A stretch of 31,633 nt of DNA from contig DUKA01000055.1 in the NCBI GenBank assembly GCA_013329615.1, positions 1 through 31,633 of the forward strand. Direction: 5' to 3'. Shown piece after piece: positions 6,433 to 14,094 of the stretch. The DNA comes from Candidatus Bathyarchaeota archaeon. GTDB lineage: Archaea; Thermoproteota; Bathyarchaeia; TCS64. Both the position numbers and the translations under genes were made by a program. The notes beneath the pieces were generated by a model that saw nothing but the letters and a program-made list of their open reading frames with translations, was not told the DNA's origin and made no database searches. Within the stretch, counting starts at the first letter, position 1. Each line of letters begins with the position of its first letter.

Positions 6433-8829
6433 CTACTGTTCCTCGTCGTAGCCCCGGACCTTGTCCGCCATCTCGGCGAGGCGATCCTGCACTAGGTGGT
6501 TTATGGTGCCCTCGGGGTACTTTCCGTTCTTTCCGAGCTTTCCGGCGGGAATCCCAGTTAGCACTTCGATGCCCTCGTCGATCGTGGAGACGGGGTAGAC
6601 GTGGAACTTGCCAGCCTTGATGGCGTCGACGACCTCCTGTTTCAGCATGAGGTGTTTGACGTTGCTTGCGGGGATCACGACGCCGTGCTCGCCGTCGAGC
6701 CCCCTCTTCTTGCAGAGCTGGAAGTAGCCCTCGAGCTTCTCGTTGACGCCGCCGATGGCTTGGACCTCGCCCTTCTGGTTCACCGAGCCCGTGACGGCGA
6801 AGTGCTGCTTTATCGGCTTCCCGCTCAGCGCGCTTAGGAGCCCGTAGAGTTCGGTGCTTGATGCTGAGTCGCCTTCGACGCCGCTATAGCTCTGCTCGAA
6901 GACGAGGCGGGATGTGAGGCTGAGCGGTGATTCCTTGGCGTAGCGGTCGCTCAGAAATCCGCTCAGTATCTGGACGCCCTTCGTGTGTATGGGGCCGCCC
7001 ATCTGCGCCTCACGCTCGATATCGATGATCCCCTTCTTACCGATGCCCACACTAACGGTGATCCTGCTGGGCTTACCGAAGGCGAAGTCCCCGAGTCCGA
7101 GGACGCTGAGGCCGTTTATCTGCCCGACCTTCTCGCCCTCGGTGTCGATGAGGATCGTCCCATCCTCGATCATCTTCTCCATCTTTTGCTCGATCAGGTT
7201 GCTCCTGTAGACCTTCTCCTCGAGCGCCTTCTCAATGTACTTCGCCGTCGTGTATTTCGAGCCGCCCTCGTCCGCGTAGTAGGCGGCTTCCTTGATTATG
7301 TCGGAGACCTGTGCGAACCACGTGGAGAGCTTGTCCTGGTCCTCGGCGAGGCGCGAGCTGTATTCGACGATCGCCGCGATGCCTGAGGAGTCGAGGTGTT
7401 TGATCTTCTCCTTCGTGCATAGTGTGCACATGAAGGAGGCATACATCTTCACGTTCTCCTCGTTCCTCTCCATCGAGGTGTCGAAGTCGGCTTTGACCTT
7501 GAATATCTCCCTGAAGTCGCGGTCGTACTGGTAGAGGGCGTAGTAGAGGTCGGGGCTGCCCACGAGTATGACCTTGGCGTCGAATGGGACGGGTTCGGGG
7601 GTCAAGGTCTTAGTGGCGACGTAGCCGAGGCGCTGCGCTATGTCCTCGACGCTCAGCTTCCTGCTCGTGATTGTCTTCTTCAGGCTGTCCCAGGCGACGG
7701 CGTCCATGAGGATGTCCTCGACGGGGATGACTAGAAAGCCCCCGTTCGCCTTGTGGGCCGATCCCGCGCGGATCATCGTGTAGTCGGTGATCAGGGCGCC
7801 GAACCGTGCCTCCTTCTGAACGATGCCGAAGAGATGCGGCTGCGTGGGGCTCCTCTCGATTATAACAGGCGCCCCCTTCAGCTCAGAGTTGTCGATGAAG
7901 AGGTTTACTTTGTAGCTGCTCGTTGGGTCGTTGGCTGTGTTCGGCATTAGGAAGGGGAGTGCCGGTTGTTGCTGGGGTTGACCCGCAGTCAGTATGATCG
8001 CGAGATTATCTAGTATGTCGCCCTTCACGCTGTCGAGGAAGCCCTTGACCTCATCTATCTCGCCATATTTATCGAGTAGGGCTTCTAGGAGGTGATCCAT
8101 CGCGAATGTAGCCACTTCCTTGTTGAACCTCTCGATGGCCTCTTCTGCGCTCTTGTCCGCGTCGCGGAATTGGCGGAAGGCGCTCCTGAAGTCTTCTTGG
8201 AGGGCTTCGCGGCGCGTCTTGATCTGCTCCCTGATCTTGGGGGGGAGCGCAGCGAACTGTTCTTCGGGGATCGGCTGCCCGTTGATGACTGGGATGATGG
8301 CTATCCCGATGGTGCTCCGCTGGAGTACGAAACCGGCCTCGTTCGCCTTGTGGTTGATCTCCTCCCAGAGACCAGTCTTCTCGTCTTCGTACTTTTTGAC
8401 GGTGCTCGCCCTCTTCTGGGCGTAGTCCTCGCTCTCGAACGCCTTTTGGAGTTCCTTCTTCACCTCTTCGGTGAACTTGTCCATGTCGTCCCTGAAGGTC
8501 CTGCCCTTCCCGGCGGGGAGTTTGAGGACGTTTGGCTGGTTGGGGTCCTTGAAGTTGTTTACGTAGCACCAGTCCGGCGGGACGGGCATGTCCTTCGCCT
8601 TCTCCTGGAGGAAGCTGAGAATCGCGGTCTTTCTGCCGTGCCCGGATTGGCCGGAGACGTAGATGTTGAAGCCGCCGTCCTTCATCTTTAGCCCGAAGTG
8701 GAGGGCCTTCACTGCGCGATCCTGACCGATGATCTGCTGGAGCGGCTCAAGCTCCGCCGTCGTGGAGCAATCAAGTATATTGATCTTGCACTTCTTCCTC
8801 GCTTTCTCGTAGCTTAGTTCTACAACCAT
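6433..8829 (-). CDS. Lon-type ATP-dependent protease (COG1067 type)
   Basis: A 798-residue protein. The N-terminal AAA+-like region begins with IIGQDRAVKALHFGLKM, and its P-loop reads SGQSGHGRKTAI, the arginine-containing variant usual for this Lon-like branch. A long charged helical insertion covers about residues 120-260. The C-terminal Lon protease domain has the catalytic serine in GDSAS at residue 655 and the lysine in GGVNEK at 698. The 43-residue spacing equals that of E. coli Lon S679/K722. No transmembrane segment is seen, so it is probably cytoplasmic, unlike the membrane-bound archaeal LonB. It is preceded by its own TATA box at 8870-8878 and starts with ATG. Confidence 0.93.
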   Translation of the reverse strand: MVVELSYEKARKKCKINILDCSTTAELEPLQQIIGQDRAVKALHFGLKMKDGGFNIYVSGQSGHGRKTAILSFLQEKAKDMPVPPDWCYVNNFKDPNQPNVLKLPAGKGRTFRDDMDKFTEEVKKELQKAFESEDYAQKRASTVKKYEDEKTGLWEEINHKANEAGFVLQRSTIGIAIIPVINGQPIPEEQFAALPPKIREQIKTRREALQEDFRSAFRQFRDADKSAEEAIERFNKEVATFAMDHLLEALLDKYGEIDEVKGFLDSVKGDILDNLAIILTAGQPQQQPALPFLMPNTANDPTSSYKVNLFIDNSELKGAPVIIERSPTQPHLFGIVQKEARFGALITDYTMIRAGSAHKANGGFLVIPVEDILMDAVAWDSLKKTITSRKLSVEDIAQRLGYVATKTLTPEPVPFDAKVILVGSPDLYYALYQYDRDFREIFKVKADFDTSMERNEENVKMYASFMCTLCTKEKIKHLDSSGIAAIVEYSSRLAEDQDKLSTWFAQVSDIIKEAAYYADEGGSKYTTAKYIEKALEEKVYRSNLIEQKMEKMIEDGTILIDTEGEKVGQINGLSVLGLGDFAFGKPSRITVSVGIGKKGIIDIEREAQMGGPIHTKGVQILSGFLSDRYAKESPLSLTSRLVFEQSYSGVEGDSASSTELYGLLSALSGKPIKQHFAVTGSVNQKGEVQAIGGVNEKLEGYFQLCKKRGLDGEHGVVIPASNVKHLMLKQEVVDAIKAGKFHVYPVSTIDEGIEVLTGIPAGKLGKNGKYPEGTINHLVQDRLAEMADKVRGYDEEQ

Positions 8830-8869
8830 GTTCAGTTGCCCCTGATTGGTAGTGTCTCGGGAATCAGGC

Positions 8870-8878
8870 TATATAAAC
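8870..8878 (-). promoter_or_regulatory. TATA box of the Lon-type protease gene
   Basis: TTTATATAG on the minus strand lies about 26 bases before a predicted start near 8848, giving a leader of about 20 bases before the ATG at 8829. It sits between the hjc stop and the protease start, so the protease is likely transcribed separately. Confidence 0.6.
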
Positions 8879-8889
8879 GAAAAGATGGG

Positions 8890-9345
8890 CTAGGTGATCT
8901 TGGCGATTAGTTCCTTGAATGTGAGCCCTTCGCCGGTCTTGAGGGTGTAGTCGCCGGGGCGCTCGGCGATGCTGAAGCACCAGCCCTTGTACTTGAATTT
9001 GCCCGCGAGTACGGCGTAGCGGCGGGGGTATATCTTGTGGATGTCTAGGAAGCCGTTGAGTTTGGCGACCTGGTCGGACTTGTAGTATGAGTATTTGATC
9101 TGGCTCTTGACTTCGAAGGCGACGACTGTGTTGTGTTTGACGGCGAATACGTCTGGGAGGGGCTCGGTGCTCGGGGCGCTCACGGGTACCCTGACTGAAT
9201 CGAAGCCCTGCTCGCGCATCATGGCGACGAGTTCGCGCTCAGCGTCGTAGCCGCGTTTCTTCATGGAGCGCACCTGTTTGCCCGTGAGGGTGCGCGTGAA
9301 CCTCTCTCGTCTCTTCTTGGGGTTGGCTATGTCGCGTAGGGACAC
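8890..9345 (-). CDS. hjc: Holliday-junction resolvase Hjc
   Basis: A 151-residue protein. After a basic N-terminal extension of about 30 residues comes the Hjc nuclease core: GYDAERELV with E36, then LPDVFAV with D65, and VVAFEVKS with E78 and K80. These form the archaeal Hjc metal-binding E-D-ExK site. Hjc dimers cut four-way DNA junctions in recombination and fork repair, and RadA lies 2 kb away. The GTG start is two bases after the stop of the upstream winged-helix gene, so the two form an operon. The N-terminal extension (residues 1-30, with many K/R) is longer than in many Hjc proteins and may bind DNA. Confidence 0.9.
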   Translation of the reverse strand: MSLRDIANPKKRRERFTRTLTGKQVRSMKKRGYDAERELVAMMREQGFDSVRVPVSAPSTEPLPDVFAVKHNTVVAFEVKSQIKYSYYKSDQVAKLNGFLDIHKIYPRRYAVLAGKFKYKGWCFSIAERPGDYTLKTGEGLTFKELIAKIT

Positions 9346-9347
9346 GG

Positions 9348-9677
9348 CTACTCCTCTTCTTCCTTCTCCTCGAGGAGGGGTAACTGCCCGTTTTCGAGGG
9401 GTTCGAGGGCGAGTTTCTGGAGGTCTCGTAGCCAGCCGCTGAATGTCGTGGCGTTTGGGTATTTTTGGTACATGCGCTTGTGGGGGACCTTGGCGACTAG
9501 GCGGAGCTGGACCATCTTGTTTACGTAGAACTTGGCGCTGCTCCTGCTTATGTCGCAGACGCGTGCGAGGTCTCCGCTTGTGAAGACGGGTTCGAGGTTC
9601 TTGTACCCGAGGACGACCTTGGGGGGTAGTGGTAGCGCTGCTTCGAGTATCTCGATTAGCGATTCTTCCTTCGACAT
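9348..9677 (-). CDS. Winged-helix DNA-binding protein upstream of hjc
   Basis: A 109-residue protein with a helix-turn-helix at about residues 30-70 (FTSGDLARVCDISRSSAKFYVNKMV...), a basic wing-like KVPHKRMYQK, and an acidic tail ending in EEKEEEE. It is probably a small regulator or DNA-binding partner. The ATG is preceded by a good ribosome-binding site (AGAGGAC), and a TATA-like TTATATTA lies at about 9716-9723. It is the first gene of a two-gene unit with hjc. The acidic tail could mediate protein contacts; this is speculation. Confidence 0.85.
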   Translation of the reverse strand: MSKEESLIEILEAALPLPPKVVLGYKNLEPVFTSGDLARVCDISRSSAKFYVNKMVQLRLVAKVPHKRMYQKYPNATTFSGWLRDLQKLALEPLENGQLPLLEEKEEEE

Positions 9678-9880
9678 TGTGTGTCCTCTGGTTTAGGGTT
9701 GAATTGGGTCTGGTGTAATATAAGGCTCGATGGTACGCGCGTGTGCGTGGTTTCCCGTTTCCTCCTCCGCCGCCGTCGCGTTTCCAGCTGTTTTGGCTCG
9801 TTTTCTGGTTTGACGCGTTTTTATGGGTCGGTTGGCGGCGGAGGGCGGCGGATGTTCGCCGTGGGTGATGTGTTAACGGG

Positions 9881-9924
9881 TGTAGGGAATAGGTCTTCTT
9901 TTGCGTAGATCGGCGCGTGAACGG
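9881..9924 (-). repeat. Noncoding repeat element, copy B
   Basis: The reverse complement of this stretch matches 75-119 at 40 of 45 aligned positions. It sits about 200 bases upstream of the wHTH-hjc operon and about 190 bases upstream of the ACT-domain gene. Its flanks do not resemble those of copy A, so the similarity ends sharply, as expected for a functional element or a mobile insertion and not for a large duplication. Confidence 0.8.
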
Positions 9925-10079
9925 CGCTGTTTTCTGCCTCCTTTCGTCGATTGGAGCCGGGGAACCGGAGATCAGTTGTACTCCCTCCCCCCTACTCTTT
10001 TTTTATCGGCTTGTGAGGTGCTACACGTGTTGACGGAATATTATTTTATTAGCGTATTTTTCCGGAAACGGGGCACACG

Positions 10080-10090
10080 TTTATAATATA
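10080..10090 (+). promoter_or_regulatory. TATA box of the ACT-domain gene
   Basis: TTTATAATATA is centred about 25 bases before the ATG at 10110, so the transcript is probably leaderless. Confidence 0.65.
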
Positions 10091-10109
10091 GCGCAGTTGT
10101 GTTTCGTTT

Positions 10110-10715
10110 ATGGCAATCGACTCGGATAATGGGACGAAGTCGGTGGCGAGGCTCGTACGGGAGGCTATACAGATGCGCCCCAGCCTGCTCGACTCCCTCA
10201 AGATGGGGATAGTGAACTACAGTGCATTGGCGCGTATGCTTCAGGAGGAGATTGGTGAGGGGAGCACCGAGGCGGTCAAGGCGGCGGTCATACGCATAGC
10301 GGGGGACCTGTCGAAGGAGCGGAAGCTACAGGAAGAGGAGGTCCGCGGCATCCTGAAGGAGTCGAAGGTGCGCCTTCAGGATAAGATCGCCGTCCTCATC
10401 AGCCCGATAAAGCTAGACATATCATACCTCGTAACCGCCTACCTTACGGACAGCTACGTCTACATAGTCGACCAGACCACGCTCAGCAAGGACTTGCCTA
10501 AGCAGGTGCAGGTGATGAGCAACCTCGTGGCACTCGTCCTGCTCAGCCCGGACCGCGTCGAGACTACGCCGGGTTTCGTCGCCTTCATTACCCAGCTCAT
10601 GGGCGGACACGACATAAACATCATAGAGTTCATCAGCTGTTTCACGAACACGGTCATCGTCCTCGACACGAAGGACGCCCTGAAGGCGTTCAGCCTACTC
10701 CAGAACTACACATAG
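10110..10715 (+). CDS. ACT-domain-like archaeal protein
   Basis: A 201-residue protein. The N-terminal half (about 1-90) is helical and charged, with a YSALARMLQEEIG segment suggesting a small HTH-like bundle. The C-terminal half looks like an ACT regulatory domain: TPGFVAFITQLMGGHDINIIEFISCFTNTVIVLDTKDALKAF resembles the ACT repeats of aspartokinases, and a preceding stretch at about 95-150 could be a first degenerate ACT unit. Such domains usually bind amino acids. A ligand-sensing regulator is an inference. No enzyme motif is visible. It has its own TATA box and a probably leaderless ATG. Confidence 0.8.
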   Translation: MAIDSDNGTKSVARLVREAIQMRPSLLDSLKMGIVNYSALARMLQEEIGEGSTEAVKAAVIRIAGDLSKERKLQEEEVRGILKESKVRLQDKIAVLISPIKLDISYLVTAYLTDSYVYIVDQTTLSKDLPKQVQVMSNLVALVLLSPDRVETTPGFVAFITQLMGGHDINIIEFISCFTNTVIVLDTKDALKAFSLLQNYT

Positions 10716-10884
10716 ACTCAACCGCCTCTTATTTCGCCTCTTTCTATGAATGAAGCCGTAAAATGGCTCCGTAAAAACAGGGGGATACTTGGAGTTGGGC
10801 TGTCGCCTGCTCCGTCATTTTTTATGCGCGTCTCCTTAAAACAGCAAAGCTTTTAGGAAGAGGGCTCCTGAGTCTTGCTTGAGA

Positions 10885-11193
10885 ATGGCGGAGATTTGTC
10901 CCATCTGCGGCCTCCCGAAGGACCTTTGTGTCTGTGAGGAGATGAGCCGGGAGCAGCAGCGGATAAGGATTCGGTTAGAAAACCGCAAATGGAGCAAGAC
11001 CTGGACCATCATCGATGGGATCGACTCGAAGGGTGACCAGCTCAAGAAGATAGCAACCCAGTTGAAGAACAAGTGCGCCTGCGGGGGCACCGCGAAGGAT
11101 GAGCAGATAATGCTCATGGGTGACCACCGCGACACGGTCAAGGACGTGCTTGTGGAGCTGGGTTTCCCCGAGGAGAACATCGAGGTCCAGTAA
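10885..11193 (+). CDS. sui1: Translation initiation factor aIF1/SUI1
   Basis: A protein of about 102 residues with the archaeal SUI1 form: an N-terminal zinc-knuckle-like segment (CPICGLPKDLCVC) followed by the SUI1 domain with KTWTIIDGIDSKGDQLKKIATQLKNKCACGGT and a C-terminal GDHRDTVKDVLVELGF. It binds the small ribosomal subunit and guards start-codon selection. An in-frame TTG lies two codons upstream; the ATG at 10885 fits the family start. A TATA-like AAGCTTTTAG at about 10848-10857 sits about 30 bases upstream. The next gene begins one base after its stop. Confidence 0.95.
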   Translation: MAEICPICGLPKDLCVCEEMSREQQRIRIRLENRKWSKTWTIIDGIDSKGDQLKKIATQLKNKCACGGTAKDEQIMLMGDHRDTVKDVLVELGFPEENIEVQ

Positions 11194-11194
11194 G

Positions 11195-11410
11195 ATGCCG
11201 AAGGGTGTTCTCAGGGAGACCCTCGGGAACATACGGCACCGAACACCCCAGCCCGTCTTCTGCCCCCGATGCGGGAGCAGCGACATGAAACAAGTACCCG
11301 GTTTTGGATTGCTTCCCGTCAAGTGGCGCTGCAACGTCTGCGGCTACGAGGGGGCGCTTGTCGTCGAACTCGAACAGGACAAATTCGTCGAGGGCCGGGA
11401 AGCCCTTTAA
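11195..11410 (+). CDS. Small zinc-ribbon protein between aIF1 and RadA
   Basis: A 71-residue protein starting at an ATG one base after the aIF1 stop. Four cysteines form a zinc ribbon: CPRCGSSD near residues 23-30 and CNVCGYEG near 46-53. The rest is short and charged. It resembles the many archaeal zinc-ribbon proteins of unknown role, which often act with translation or transcription machinery. The tight spacing suggests cotranscription with aIF1. No catalytic motif is seen. The TATA box of radA overlaps its stop codon. Confidence 0.8.
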   Translation: MPKGVLRETLGNIRHRTPQPVFCPRCGSSDMKQVPGFGLLPVKWRCNVCGYEGALVVELEQDKFVEGREAL

Positions 11411-11414
11411 ATAT
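11406..11414 (+). promoter_or_regulatory. TATA box of radA
   Basis: TTTAAATAT overlaps the stop of the zinc-ribbon gene and is centred about 24 bases before the ATG at 11434, implying a leaderless radA transcript. Confidence 0.6.
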
Positions 11415-11433
11415 CTACTAGACCAAGAGCAGA

Positions 11434-12417
11434 ATGGTCCAGATGGCAGACCAGACAGATTACTATAAGGCAAAATACCAATCCATAGAGGATCTGCCAT
11501 CGGTCGGCCCCGCGACAGCCAAGAAACTCAGGGAGATCGGCTTCAAGACCGTCGAATCCATAGCCATGGCGACGACGGCGGAGCTAATCAACGCAGGAAT
11601 AGGCGAGGAGACCGCGGGCAAGGTCATCGAGGCCGCCCGCAAGAGCATCGCCATCACATTCGTACGCGGCGACGAACTCGTCGAGATAAGGAAACAGATA
11701 AAACAACTCTCAACGGGTTGCACAAGCCTCGACTCCCTCCTCAAGGGAGGACTGGAGACACAGAGCCTCACAGAGTTCTACGGGGAGTTCGGCACGGGCA
11801 AGAGCCAGATCTGCCATCAGCTCTGCGTAACCGTCCAACTACCCGAGGAGAGGGGTGGGCTAAACGGCGGGGCTTTGTACGTGGACACAGAGAACACGTT
11901 TCGCCCAGAGCGCATACAGCAAATAGCAAAAAAGTTCGACCTAGACCCCGACGCCGCCCTCAAGAAGATAATCTTCGCTGAAGCCTACACGAGCGACCAC
12001 CAGATGGTCCTCCTCGACAACGCCGACGAGGTCATCAAGGAGAACAACATCCGCCTCATAATCGTCGACAGCCTCACCAGCCACTTCCGCAGCGAGTACC
12101 TCGGACGCGAGATGCTCGCCAGCCGCCAGCAGCTGCTAAACAAGCACATGCACAAACTCATGAGGCTCAGCCGGGCATTCAACACCGTCGCCGTCATTAC
12201 AAACCAAGTCATGTCCCAGCCCGACGCCTTCTTCACGAAGGGCGTCCAGCCAGTCGGCGGCCACATCGTAGGCCACATGAGCCACTCCCGCATCTTCCTC
12301 AGGAAGGGCAGAGATAATATACGCATAGCCAAACTAACTGTGAGCCCCAGCCTCCCCGAGGGGGAGGTCCCAATCAGGATAACCGAACAAGGAATAGAGA
12401 GCGATGAAGAGATCTGA
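11434..12417 (+). CDS. radA: DNA repair and recombination protein RadA
   Basis: A 327-residue archaeal RecA/Rad51 homologue. The N-terminal helix-hairpin-helix domain includes IEDLPSVGPATAKKL. The ATPase core has Walker A GEFGTGKS at 117-124, Walker B LIIVDSLTSHF, and the L2-region segment around TNQVMSQPDAFF. The C-terminal part has MSHSRIFLRKGRDNIRIAKL. RadA forms filaments on single-stranded DNA and catalyses strand exchange; Hjc encoded nearby resolves the resulting junctions. The size is normal. The last 14 bases overlap the next gene, whose ATG lies inside the radA reading frame, suggesting coupling. Confidence 0.97.
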   Translation: MVQMADQTDYYKAKYQSIEDLPSVGPATAKKLREIGFKTVESIAMATTAELINAGIGEETAGKVIEAARKSIAITFVRGDELVEIRKQIKQLSTGCTSLDSLLKGGLETQSLTEFYGEFGTGKSQICHQLCVTVQLPEERGGLNGGALYVDTENTFRPERIQQIAKKFDLDPDAALKKIIFAEAYTSDHQMVLLDNADEVIKENNIRLIIVDSLTSHFRSEYLGREMLASRQQLLNKHMHKLMRLSRAFNTVAVITNQVMSQPDAFFTKGVQPVGGHIVGHMSHSRIFLRKGRDNIRIAKLTVSPSLPEGEVPIRITEQGIESDEEI

Positions 12418-12781
12418 CAGACCCCGAGGAATGACCGCAACGGGCAAGACCCGCGAAGCAGTCATAGTCTTCTTCGACGCCGTCATAGAGAGGCGATTCA
12501 GCGACGCCGACAAGGCACTCGACGAAGTACGCGGCAGGAAGAACGCCAACCCCGAGTTCCAAGAAGGATACATAAAGGCGCTAGAGGGCATCCTTACCTC
12601 CGTACGCTCAGGCGACGAACGCGACTTCTTCAACAGGGCCAGCACGACCGAGGAGGGCCTCGAGAAGCACAGCAAGGACTTCAGGGAACTACTCATGAAG
12701 GGCAGACCAAAGCCGTTCGACACGGGATTCTTCTCGGCGTGGTCTGACCTAGTCCACTACAGAATGGCGGCGAAGAAGTAG
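12404..12781 (+). CDS. Small helical protein coupled to radA, function unknown
   Basis: A 125-residue protein not recognised. It is charged and mainly helical (TREAVIVFFDAVIERRFSDADKALDEV..., EGYIKALEGILTSV), with a C-terminal segment FDTGFFSAWSDLVHYRM. No cysteine motif, P-loop or membrane segment is present. The fold may be an all-helical bundle of the TPR or DUF type. It overlaps radA by 14 bases and is convergent with the EMC6-like gene, from which it is separated by three bases. A recombination-related role is suggested only by position. Confidence 0.75.
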   Translation: MKRSDRPRGMTATGKTREAVIVFFDAVIERRFSDADKALDEVRGRKNANPEFQEGYIKALEGILTSVRSGDERDFFNRASTTEEGLEKHSKDFRELLMKGRPKPFDTGFFSAWSDLVHYRMAAKK

Positions 12782-12784
12782 CGC

Positions 12785-13057
12785 CTATAATGGCATCGTA
12801 TGGAACACCGTGTAGATCAGTGTCCATGTCATTATCCAGATGAAGACGTAGGCGCCTACGCCCACCTTCAACCCGTGGCTCTTATCGAGATGGTACAAGT
12901 TGGAGAGAAGCTCTGAGGTGACCATGTAGAGCAGTGCGCCGAGCAGGAACACGAGCGTCCCCTCCACGTTGGCGTATATCTGCATCCCGGCGCATAACAG
13001 GGCGACGATAAAGGCGAGCCCGACCTTTGTCCAGTAGACCTTCTCGGATGGCTTCAT
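12785..13057 (-). CDS. Small three-helix membrane protein, EMC6-like
   Basis: A 90-residue protein with three predicted membrane helices: about residues 11-28 (VGLAFIVALLCAGMQIYA), 31-49 (EGTLVFLLGALLYMVTSEL) and 64-85 (VGVGAYVFIWIMTWTLIYTVF). Size and topology fit the EMC6/Get2-like family, whose eukaryotic members belong to the ER membrane protein complex for membrane-protein insertion, and archaeal homologues are known. The match is by layout, not by strong sequence motif, so it is tentative. A TATA-like AAATATACC lies at about 13088-13096. No signal peptide. Confidence 0.7.
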   Translation of the reverse strand: MKPSEKVYWTKVGLAFIVALLCAGMQIYANVEGTLVFLLGALLYMVTSELLSNLYHLDKSHGLKVGVGAYVFIWIMTWTLIYTVFHTMPL

Positions 13058-13104
13058 TCAGCGATCACCGCTTTATTCAGGGGCCGGTATATTTGGGTGT
13101 ATCG

Positions 13105-13878
13105 TTAGCTGATGTAGTCGGGCTTCTTATCGGAGATCGGGAGTAGCTCGGACTCCTCCTCGAACATCTCGAGCCTCTTCCTTATGGAGGCGTCTAGGCG
13201 CCTCGCCCTCTTCTCAAGCAGCGTCGTGTCGAGTTCTATGTTGAGTAGTGCCGCGAGTTTGATGAGGACGGCGCGGGATGAGAGGTGCTGTGGGACATTG
13301 GCGTACTTTATATCTCCCATGAGGCACGCCCCGGGTATGCCCCTCGACTTGGCTATGCCGATGACCACGCCGTTCAAACCATTCACGACGCCCTCCTCCT
13401 GTATGATCTTTATCCCGACGGACTCAAGCTGCGTCTTCATCGACTCGTCGGTGTAGACGCCGAAGACCTGAGGCTCGTCCACGTACTCAGTCGGATATGC
13501 CGCCATGGTCCACATGCGGCGGACCCCGAGGCAAACGGCGAGATCAACGATGTCTCCCGCGAGCCTTATCGACTCCTCGGGGATCGAGGGCTGAGCATCG
13601 CCCACGCAGATGATGAGGTTTTTCGCGGGTGCCGAGTAGAACCTGTGCCTTATCGGCGAAAGGTCACCCAACCCGTTGTTGTAAACGAGCATGTTGTGGT
13701 AGTAAGTGACCTCGGCGAACAGCTTGGCGTTCAGCCGTCTGCGCAGGTAGTCGGCGGAAATCTTAGCGATATATCCCATCCCCGGCCATGCCGCGATCAT
13801 GTCGGGGTGGTCGAGCTCAGGCTTATTGAGATAGCGTATTTCCAAAGGGGTCGCATAACCCAATCCATGGTTTTCCAT
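13105..13878 (-). CDS. PAC2-family protein (proteasome assembly chaperone type)
   Basis: A 257-residue protein of the PAC2/archaeal COG2047-COG1938 family. The diagnostic start is AAWPGMGYIAKISADYLRRRL, followed by NLIICVGDAQPS, GVRRMWTMAAYPTEY and the GLNGVVIGIAKSRGIPGACLMGD segment. Archaeal PAC2 proteins resemble the eukaryotic 20S proteasome assembly chaperone PAC2 and some bind the alpha ring. The ATG is preceded by GAAAGG, and a TATA box CATATAAAG at about 13932-13940 predicts a leader of some 30 bases. No proteasome gene is in the window. Confidence 0.9.
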   Translation of the reverse strand: MENHGLGYATPLEIRYLNKPELDHPDMIAAWPGMGYIAKISADYLRRRLNAKLFAEVTYYHNMLVYNNGLGDLSPIRHRFYSAPAKNLIICVGDAQPSIPEESIRLAGDIVDLAVCLGVRRMWTMAAYPTEYVDEPQVFGVYTDESMKTQLESVGIKIIQEEGVVNGLNGVVIGIAKSRGIPGACLMGDIKYANVPQHLSSRAVLIKLAALLNIELDTTLLEKRARRLDASIRKRLEMFEEESELLPISDKKPDYIS

Positions 13879-14094
13879 TAAACCTTTCGCTGCCCATGGG
13901 GGTTGGTATCACCGGGTGGGGGATTTGTTTCTTTATATGCTGACGGTTTTAATTCGGGGGAGTCAAGTGGCGATTCGTTTATTCGCGTCTTTTCACCGCT
14001 GCGGGTAACCCGTTTTTGGTCTCAACGCTTGGAGACAATATTTACTCCGATGCGACAAACAGGGTATATAATTTGCCACCCACCCACCCCCCGC
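13879..14094. other. Noncoding region upstream of PAC2 with a plus-strand hairpin and T-run
   Basis: The first 60 bases hold the PAC2 leader and promoter (minus strand). On the plus strand, CGGGT-AA-CCCG followed by TTTTT near 14004-14019 looks like an intrinsic terminator. GTCTC-AACGCTTG-GAGAC lies just downstream, followed by a TATA box at 14065-14072. What the terminator-like hairpin would end is unclear. A short plus-strand RNA starting near 13960 is possible but unsupported, because the only TATA box there also fits PAC2. No convincing protein-coding frame was found. Confidence 0.4.
14065..14072 (+). promoter_or_regulatory. TATA box for the 14095 leader
   Basis: TATATAAT is centred about 27 bases before 14095. 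No other TATA-like site lies between it and the ATG at 14370, so the downstream gene probably has a long 5' leader. Confidence 0.5.

Larger units (their letters stand above)
9678..10109. other. 432-base noncoding region with divergent promoters and repeat copy B
   Basis: This gap separates two divergent units. It holds the minus-strand promoter and ribosome-binding site of the wHTH-hjc operon (TTATATTA near 9719, AGAGGAC just before 9677) and the plus-strand promoter of the ACT-domain gene (10080-10090). It also holds a GC-rich hairpin GGCG-GATGTT-CGCC near 9847-9860, repeat copy B at 9881-9924, and an AT-rich stretch at 10030-10065. Short reading frames across it show no recognisable protein. 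The length is unusual for this compact genome, so an unannotated RNA or a replication or segregation site is possible. Confidence 0.6.

Noticed and set aside
10746..10856. A 36-codon plus-strand frame before aIF1 (MNEAVKWLRKNRG...)
   Set aside because: It spans the probable promoter of aIF1, has no recognisable domain and no ribosome-binding site.
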